Below, one piece after another: positions 14,109 through 17,733 of a stretch of 17,733 nt of DNA. A model generated the notes under the pieces. The model saw only the letters and a program-made list of their open reading frames with translations. It did no database searches and was not told where the DNA came from. A program made the translations under genes and the position numbers. Each line of letters begins with the position of its first letter. Position 1 is the first letter of the stretch. The stretch comes from an uncultured Synechococcus sp. Its GTDB lineage: Bacteria; Cyanobacteriota; Cyanobacteriia; PCC-6307; Cyanobiaceae. Where the stretch lies: contig CAJWZN010000013.1 in NCBI GenBank assembly GCA_913050105.1, forward strand, positions 1 to 17,733, in the 5' to 3' direction.

Positions 14109-14127
14109 CTACGGTCAGGTTACGGTC
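14109..14127. promoter_or_regulatory. Tandem direct repeat upstream of psb30 and the YkgJ-like gene
   Basis: TACGGTC occurs at 14110-14116 and again at 14121-14127, an 11-nt period (about one helical turn). A partial third copy, TTACG, is at 14094-14098. It is 30-47 nt upstream of the psb30 ATG and 47-64 nt upstream of the YkgJ-like ATG. Direct repeats with about 10-11 nt spacing are typical of OmpR/PhoB-type response-regulator sites, but the match to the cyanobacterial RpaB HLR1 box is poor. This is a candidate site only. Confidence 0.3.
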
Positions 14128-14173
14128 CAAAAGGCCTTATCTGCTGCGATTCAAAGCTCTGTGACGGCTTGTC

Positions 14174-14539
14174 ATGACAGACCACTCACACCGTTGGCAT
14201 TGCATCAGCCAGTGCGGGGCCTGCTGCCGACTCTGTCCAGAGGAGCGCCAGGAAGCCTTGTTGGCTCTCTCTGAAGAGGACCAGGCAACGTACCTATCCA
14301 TGGTTGGGCCCGATGGATGGTGCATTCATTACGACAGCGGCGGACGGCGGTGCCGTGTTTATGACCATCGTCCAACCTTTTGCCGTGTCAGCGAGCTGGG
14401 GCATCTCTTCTCCGTCGACACAGATGAAATCGACGCATTTGCAACCGATTGTTGTCGGCAACAGATTCGATCCACCTACGGCGGCAGAAGCCTCACACTG
14501 CGTAGGTTCAATCGCGCTCAACGCAGCGAATCGGATTGA
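14174..14539 (+). CDS. YkgJ-family cysteine-cluster protein
   Basis: A 121-residue soluble protein of the YkgJ/UPF0153 family, thought to bind zinc or an iron-sulfur cluster through conserved cysteines. Seen here: Cys10, then Cys14-Gly-Ala-Cys17-Cys18-x-x-Cys21, a middle group Cys50, Cys60 and Cys70 (Cys-Arg-Val-Tyr-Asp-His-Arg-Pro-x-x-Cys), and Cys93-Cys94. The Cys-x-x-x-Cys-x-x-Cys-Cys start and the 'C-x-I-Y-x-x-R-P-x-x-C' block are the family hallmarks. The reaction is not known for most members. It stands 8 nt upstream of the first UPF0016 gene in the same direction, so a link to metal handling is plausible but unproven. Confidence 0.82.
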   Translation: MTDHSHRWHCISQCGACCRLCPEERQEALLALSEEDQATYLSMVGPDGWCIHYDSGGRRCRVYDHRPTFCRVSELGHLFSVDTDEIDAFATDCCRQQIRSTYGGRSLTLRRFNRAQRSESD

Positions 14540-14547
14540 ATGCACAG

Positions 14548-14880
14548 ATGACTGAGAGCAAAGCAGCCGATAACCCTGGATTCACAGCCGTGTTGGTCAG
14601 CACATTCGGCACAGTTTTTGTCGCTGAACTGGGTGACAAAACCCAGCTGGCCACCCTGCTGCTTTCGGCTCAGTCTGGATCCCCATGGCTGGTGTTTGTT
14701 GGCGCCGCCCTGGCGCTGATCTGTTCAAGTCTTGTTGGCGTGCTGCTGGGCCAATGGCTTGCTCGGGTGTTGCCACCTGGACGCGTTGAGCAGATGGCCG
14801 GTCTTCTGATGCTTGGTCTTGGGCTCTGGCTCGGTTTGCAGGCCGCAAGATCAATGTGGCTCAGTTCGGCAGGAGCCTGA
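14548..14880 (+). CDS. UPF0016/GDT1-family half-transporter, first subunit
   Basis: A 110-residue membrane protein with a single UPF0016 repeat (TMEM165/Gdt1 family, Mn2+ or Ca2+/H+ exchange). The signature Glu-Leu-Gly-Asp-Lys-Thr-Gln-Leu-Ala-Thr lies in the first hydrophobic helix (about 27-36), followed by two more spans (about 46-67 and 82-100). Full-size family members have two such repeats of opposite orientation; here the second is the next gene, so the pair probably forms a heterodimer. Cyanobacterial UPF0016 proteins export Mn2+ from the cytoplasm, and I recall split 'hemi' manganese exchangers in Synechocystis. The start was taken at ATG 14548; a TTG at 14536 overlapping the previous stop would add 4 residues. 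Confidence 0.85.
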   Translation: MTESKAADNPGFTAVLVSTFGTVFVAELGDKTQLATLLLSAQSGSPWLVFVGAALALICSSLVGVLLGQWLARVLPPGRVEQMAGLLMLGLGLWLGLQAARSMWLSSAGA

Positions 14881-14884
14881 ACAG

Positions 14885-15193
14885 ATGGATCTAACGCTTT
14901 TGATCTCAACCTTCCTCACCGTTTTTCTTGCGGAACTCGGTGACAAGACTCAACTTGCGACCGTGGCCCTCAGCGGTACATCCGATCGGCCCCTTGCCGT
15001 GTTCCTCGGTTCCGCCAGTGCCCTTGTTTTGGCAAGCCTTCTGGGTGCAATGGCTGGCGGCTCTGTGGCGTCTGTCGTACCGACAGAACTGCTGCAGCTG
15101 ATTGCGTCGGTGGGGTTCCTGATCATCGGGACGCGGTTGCTATTGCAAAGTCGCGATCCGGATCTTGAAAGCGGTGAGGCCACGGACTCATAA
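14885..15193 (+). CDS. UPF0016/GDT1-family half-transporter, second subunit
   Basis: A 102-residue partner of the preceding gene, starting 4 nt after its stop. The signature Glu-Leu-Gly-Asp-Lys-Thr-Gln-Leu-Ala-Thr is at about 17-26 in the first span. Two further spans are at about 36-58 and 68-88, then a short acidic tail. It has essentially no N-terminal extension before span 1, whereas the first subunit has about 15 extra residues; such asymmetry would help fix opposite membrane orientations. Charges near the spans are too few for me to assign topology. The probable role is Mn2+ (possibly Ca2+) efflux together with the first subunit. ATG 14885 is the natural start; upstream extension would run through the first gene. 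Confidence 0.85.
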   Translation: MDLTLLISTFLTVFLAELGDKTQLATVALSGTSDRPLAVFLGSASALVLASLLGAMAGGSVASVVPTELLQLIASVGFLIIGTRLLLQSRDPDLESGEATDS

Positions 15194-15287
15194 ACTTGAA
15201 CTTCGGAGTTCTCTTCAAAGCCCAGGTCTGACCCGTCGGCGCTCCGTCATCTCCCGGTCATGAAGGCCGGATTCGAAAACGCTCTCC

Positions 15288-17630
15288 ATGAAATTCTCGG
15301 TCGCTGACCTGCTGGATCAGCTTTCCATCGACCAGTCGGTTTCTCTGGCGACCCTGGCGAAGATTCTCAAGCTCAGCAACAAGACCGACAAAGCTGGCCT
15401 CGATCTGGCAAGCGTGGCACTGGCCAAGGTTGGCGTACTCGAAATCCTCGAGAACGGAGAACTGCAACGTCTCCAGAACGAAGACCTGATTGATGCGCGT
15501 CTGCGCTGCAGCAGCAAAGGCTTCTGCTTTGCCCTTCGCGATGACGGAGGTGATGACATCTACATCCGTGATCATCAGTTGAATCACGCCTGGAACGGCG
15601 ATCGCGTTTTAGTGCGTGTCACGCGGGAGGGAGGGCGACGCAGATCTCCGGAAGGAGGCGTGCAATGCATTCTCGAGCGGGCGACACGATCGCTTCTGGC
15701 ACAGGTGATGAGACAAGACGACCAACTGATGGCGTCACCGCTGGATGACCGAATGCTCGCCACCATTCAGCTCAGTGAGGAAGCCGCCGAGCACCTTCCC
15801 ACAGACCCGCCAACCGCTGTGGTTGAAGTTGCTGTCGATCGCTACCCCCTGGCGCAGTACCCAGCTCAGGGACGTGTTGCTCGCCCCCTACCGCTGGATG
15901 GTGGTCCGGCTGCTGATCGGGAGCTTCTGCTCACGAAGGTCGGTCTGCATGCACCGACTCCAGCGCCCCGTGCCTCAGCCAAGTCACCACAAAGCAAAGG
16001 CAGAACGGATCTCTCTGACCAGCCGGTTCTTCTGTTCAACGGTTGGGACATCCAGGACGCACCTCCGCTTCCCGCCATTCATGTGGAAGCCCGCGATGGC
16101 GGAATCCGTCTCTGGATTCACGCACCAACAGTGTCCGAACGCATCGGACTGGGCAACAACCTTGATGCATGGCTGCGTGACAGATCGGAAGCACTTTGTC
16201 TTGGTGGTGCTTGGCATGGCCTGCTGACTCCAGCTCTGTCGAAAGCCTGCAGCTTCAAAGTCGGCGAGTCCATTGATGCAATCACGGTTCGTCTGGATGT
16301 TTCTGCCAATGGTGATCTCACTGACTGGGAGTTCATGCTCAGCACGATTCGACCGGTTGCTGAAATTCAGGCAAGTCATCTTTCAGCCCTTGCGGATCGC
16401 AAGCCCAAGGCGCGAACGATTCCTGCCGTGTTGAAACCGCTCAAGGATCATCTGAATCAACTGGAGTCGGTGTTGTTCTGTGCCGACTCTCTGATGGAGC
16501 AAGAGCGAGCCGCTGGTGCTGTGATTCTCGATCTCCCCGCACCAGCCATGGATGCTTTGGGAGATTTGAACGCAGTGGATCCCACCGGACTGAGGCACCG
16601 TTGGGTCGATGCCCTCGACAAGAGAGATCCCAACTCGGTTCTTCAACCTCTGCTTCGGGCCGCAGACCGCGCCTGGGGAGAACATCGGAACAGTCTTGGT
16701 CTGCCGGCCGTCACCTTGGAGGTCAATCAACCGGATGGTTCGGTGTTGACCGATGTCGCAAAGACAGCCATAGCCCTGGACCTTCCCCTTGAGCTCGAGG
16801 AGGACGGCAGTCCCTCCGCTCAAGAACTGATCAGTGTTTTTGCAGGCTGCGATCAGAGAAGGGTCCTGGAGCAACAGCTGAGCCATGCCTTGCCTCAACC
16901 GATGTTCACCGAAGGGGGTGACACCTCCGATGGTGAACTCAACCTTGAGGCTGGAGATTCAGAAGAATCCTCTTCAGCGGCGCCTGCTCCCTGGTGCTGC
17001 GCAGCCTTGAGCTACGCCCATCTTGTTAATCAACAAGTGCTGCAGATGCTCCTGCAGGACGGCAAGGACAGGCCCAGTGTGCGTCAGAAGGAACGGATTG
17101 CTCTGGGACGGCGCGGGGCCGCGGATTCCATTCAGTGGTCGCTGTTCACGGCGGCCCAGGACGAGAAGCTGCATGGACTCGTCAGTCGTCGTTTGCTCCA
17201 TCGGCTCAATGCGCGCCGTCGTCAGGTTCTGGAATTGGAAGGGGACCTGTTGTCACTGGTTCAGGCCCGTGCAGCACAGCTTCTGGTCGGTCAGGAAGCC
17301 GACGGTCGCGTCAGTGGAGTGCAAAGTTATGGCTTCTTCGTTGAGGTGGGCGAAACGCGATTCGAAGGTCTTGTGCATGTCAGCTCGCTGAATGACGACT
17401 GGTACGAATACCGCTCCCGTCAAAATCGTCTGGTTGGTCGCAAGAACCGCCGCGTCTACCAACTGGGAGATCCGGTTCGTGTGAACGTGATGAAGGTTGA
17501 TGTGCTGCGCAACCAGATTGATCTGGAGGTGATTCCTGCGGAATTGGAGGAGTCGTCTCCTTCCCCAGAAGCGGCTGATTCACCAGGAACGTTCGTTGAG
17601 CTAACTCCCGTCTCCCTGAGCAATCCCTGA
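15288..17630 (+). CDS. zam: Zam-like RNB-family (RNase II/R) protein with degenerate catalytic site
   Basis: A 780-residue protein with RNase R/II layout. A cold-shock-like RNA-binding domain lies at about 65-112 (Gly-Phe-Cys-Phe-Ala-Leu then Asp-Ile-Tyr-Ile-Arg), the RNB domain at about 245-590, and an S1 domain at 669-749 (Gly-Arg-Val-Ser-Gly-Val-x-x-Tyr-Gly-Phe-Phe-Val). The length and context resemble cyanobacterial Zam, named for acetazolamide resistance in Synechocystis. The active-site block is altered: Asn251-Gly-Trp-Asp-Ile-Gln-Asp257-Ala-Pro259-Pro260. Aligned to E. coli RNase II, Asp201 becomes Asn, Asp207 is kept, and Asp209 and Asp210 become Pro. Exoribonuclease activity is therefore unlikely, and an RNA-binding or regulatory role is more plausible. 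An acidic linker at about 543-567 precedes Cys570-Cys571. ubiX follows after 2 nt. Confidence 0.8.
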   Translation: MKFSVADLLDQLSIDQSVSLATLAKILKLSNKTDKAGLDLASVALAKVGVLEILENGELQRLQNEDLIDARLRCSSKGFCFALRDDGGDDIYIRDHQLNHAWNGDRVLVRVTREGGRRRSPEGGVQCILERATRSLLAQVMRQDDQLMASPLDDRMLATIQLSEEAAEHLPTDPPTAVVEVAVDRYPLAQYPAQGRVARPLPLDGGPAADRELLLTKVGLHAPTPAPRASAKSPQSKGRTDLSDQPVLLFNGWDIQDAPPLPAIHVEARDGGIRLWIHAPTVSERIGLGNNLDAWLRDRSEALCLGGAWHGLLTPALSKACSFKVGESIDAITVRLDVSANGDLTDWEFMLSTIRPVAEIQASHLSALADRKPKARTIPAVLKPLKDHLNQLESVLFCADSLMEQERAAGAVILDLPAPAMDALGDLNAVDPTGLRHRWVDALDKRDPNSVLQPLLRAADRAWGEHRNSLGLPAVTLEVNQPDGSVLTDVAKTAIALDLPLELEEDGSPSAQELISVFAGCDQRRVLEQQLSHALPQPMFTEGGDTSDGELNLEAGDSEESSSAAPAPWCCAALSYAHLVNQQVLQMLLQDGKDRPSVRQKERIALGRRGAADSIQWSLFTAAQDEKLHGLVSRRLLHRLNARRRQVLELEGDLLSLVQARAAQLLVGQEADGRVSGVQSYGFFVEVGETRFEGLVHVSSLNDDWYEYRSRQNRLVGRKNRRVYQLGDPVRVNVMKVDVLRNQIDLEVIPAELEESSPSPEAADSPGTFVELTPVSLSNP

Positions 17631-17632
17631 CC

Positions 17633-17733
17633 ATGGATCCCTATGTGCTGGCGGTCACGGGTGCATCCGCCCAGCCCCTTGCTGAACGCACCCTGCAGCT
17701 GTTGCTCCAGGCCGGGCGTTCTGTTCATCTCGT
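17633..17733 (+). CDS. ubiX: Flavin prenyltransferase UbiX, N-terminal fragment (runs off window)
   Basis: Only the first 33 complete codons are present. They begin Met-Asp-Pro-Tyr-Val-Leu-Ala-Val-Thr-Gly-Ala-Ser-Ala-Gln-Pro-Leu, the conserved N-terminal strand and FMN-binding turn 'T-G-A-S-G-A-x-x' of the UbiX/Pad1 family, then a helix Arg-Thr-Leu-Gln-Leu-Leu-Leu and strand Val-His-Leu. In the usual motif Gly follows the Ser; here it is Ala-Gln. UbiX makes prenylated FMN for the decarboxylase UbiD, used in quinone synthesis. The gap to zam is 2 nt, so they are probably co-transcribed. Confidence 0.82.
   Translation, partial: MDPYVLAVTGASAQPLAERTLQLLLQAGRSVHL

Noticed and set aside
14536..14547. 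TTG start for the first UPF0016 gene overlapping the YkgJ-like stop
   Set aside because: The in-frame ATG at 14548 is a better start and loses only 4 non-conserved residues.
1..17733. Mobile elements, defence islands, CRISPR arrays or prophage genes
   Set aside because: No transposase or integrase-like protein, no terminal inverted repeats with target duplications and no spaced direct-repeat array were seen; gene content is uniformly housekeeping cyanobacterial.

Overview
The window reads as chromosomal DNA of a cyanobacterium, most likely a marine picocyanobacterium of the Synechococcus type. The evidence is the gene content: psb30 (ycf12), a Psb32-like TPM protein, pxcA/cemA, ycf20, a CCB2/CCB4-type cytochrome b6 heme-attachment factor, plant-type glycerate kinase, a plant-like CbbY phosphatase and a Zam-like RNB protein. 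Genes are tightly packed with many ATGA or short overlaps, Shine-Dalgarno sequences are mostly weak or absent, and the DNA looks moderately GC-rich. I see no insertion sequence, prophage, CRISPR array or rRNA. No gene-free stretch exceeds about 140 bases.

Layout, left to right. Bases 1-2185: 3' part of metG, then lptC (lipoprotein for lipopolysaccharide export), then ccb4-like on the opposite strand, overlapping lptC tail to tail by 44 nt. Bases 2228-5565: a plus-strand run of a TerB-like protein, a Psb32-like TPM protein, pxcA, cobU and trmL, the last three joined by overlaps. Bases 5639-6814: a secreted M23/LysM peptidase converging on a tRNA with anticodon CAT. Bases 6855-9686: a small hypothetical gene on the minus strand, a 2-Cys peroxiredoxin with a clear intrinsic terminator, and an ftsH on the minus strand that lacks the usual first membrane span.

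Bases 9826-12029: rpmF (L32), then a minus-strand operon cbbY - ycf20 - glyK. Bases 12064-14080: recJ converging on tiny psb30. Bases 14174-15193: a YkgJ-type cysteine-cluster protein followed by two half-size UPF0016/GDT1 genes, probably the two halves of one Mn2+/Ca2+ exporter. Bases 15288-17733: a Zam-like RNB/S1 protein whose catalytic aspartates are largely lost, then the start of ubiX, which runs off the window.

Functional themes: photosystem II assembly and repair (psb30, Psb32-like, FtsH), cytochrome b6f maturation (ccb4), proton homeostasis (pxcA), Mn handling (UPF0016 pair), peroxide defence (peroxiredoxin), and salvage of Rubisco by-products (CbbY with glycerate kinase). The most interesting points are the apparently catalytically dead RNB protein, the FtsH with only one membrane span, the CbbY/GlyK operon, and strong inverted repeats embedded in the 3' coding ends of convergent genes, including one pair that forms mutually exclusive stems.
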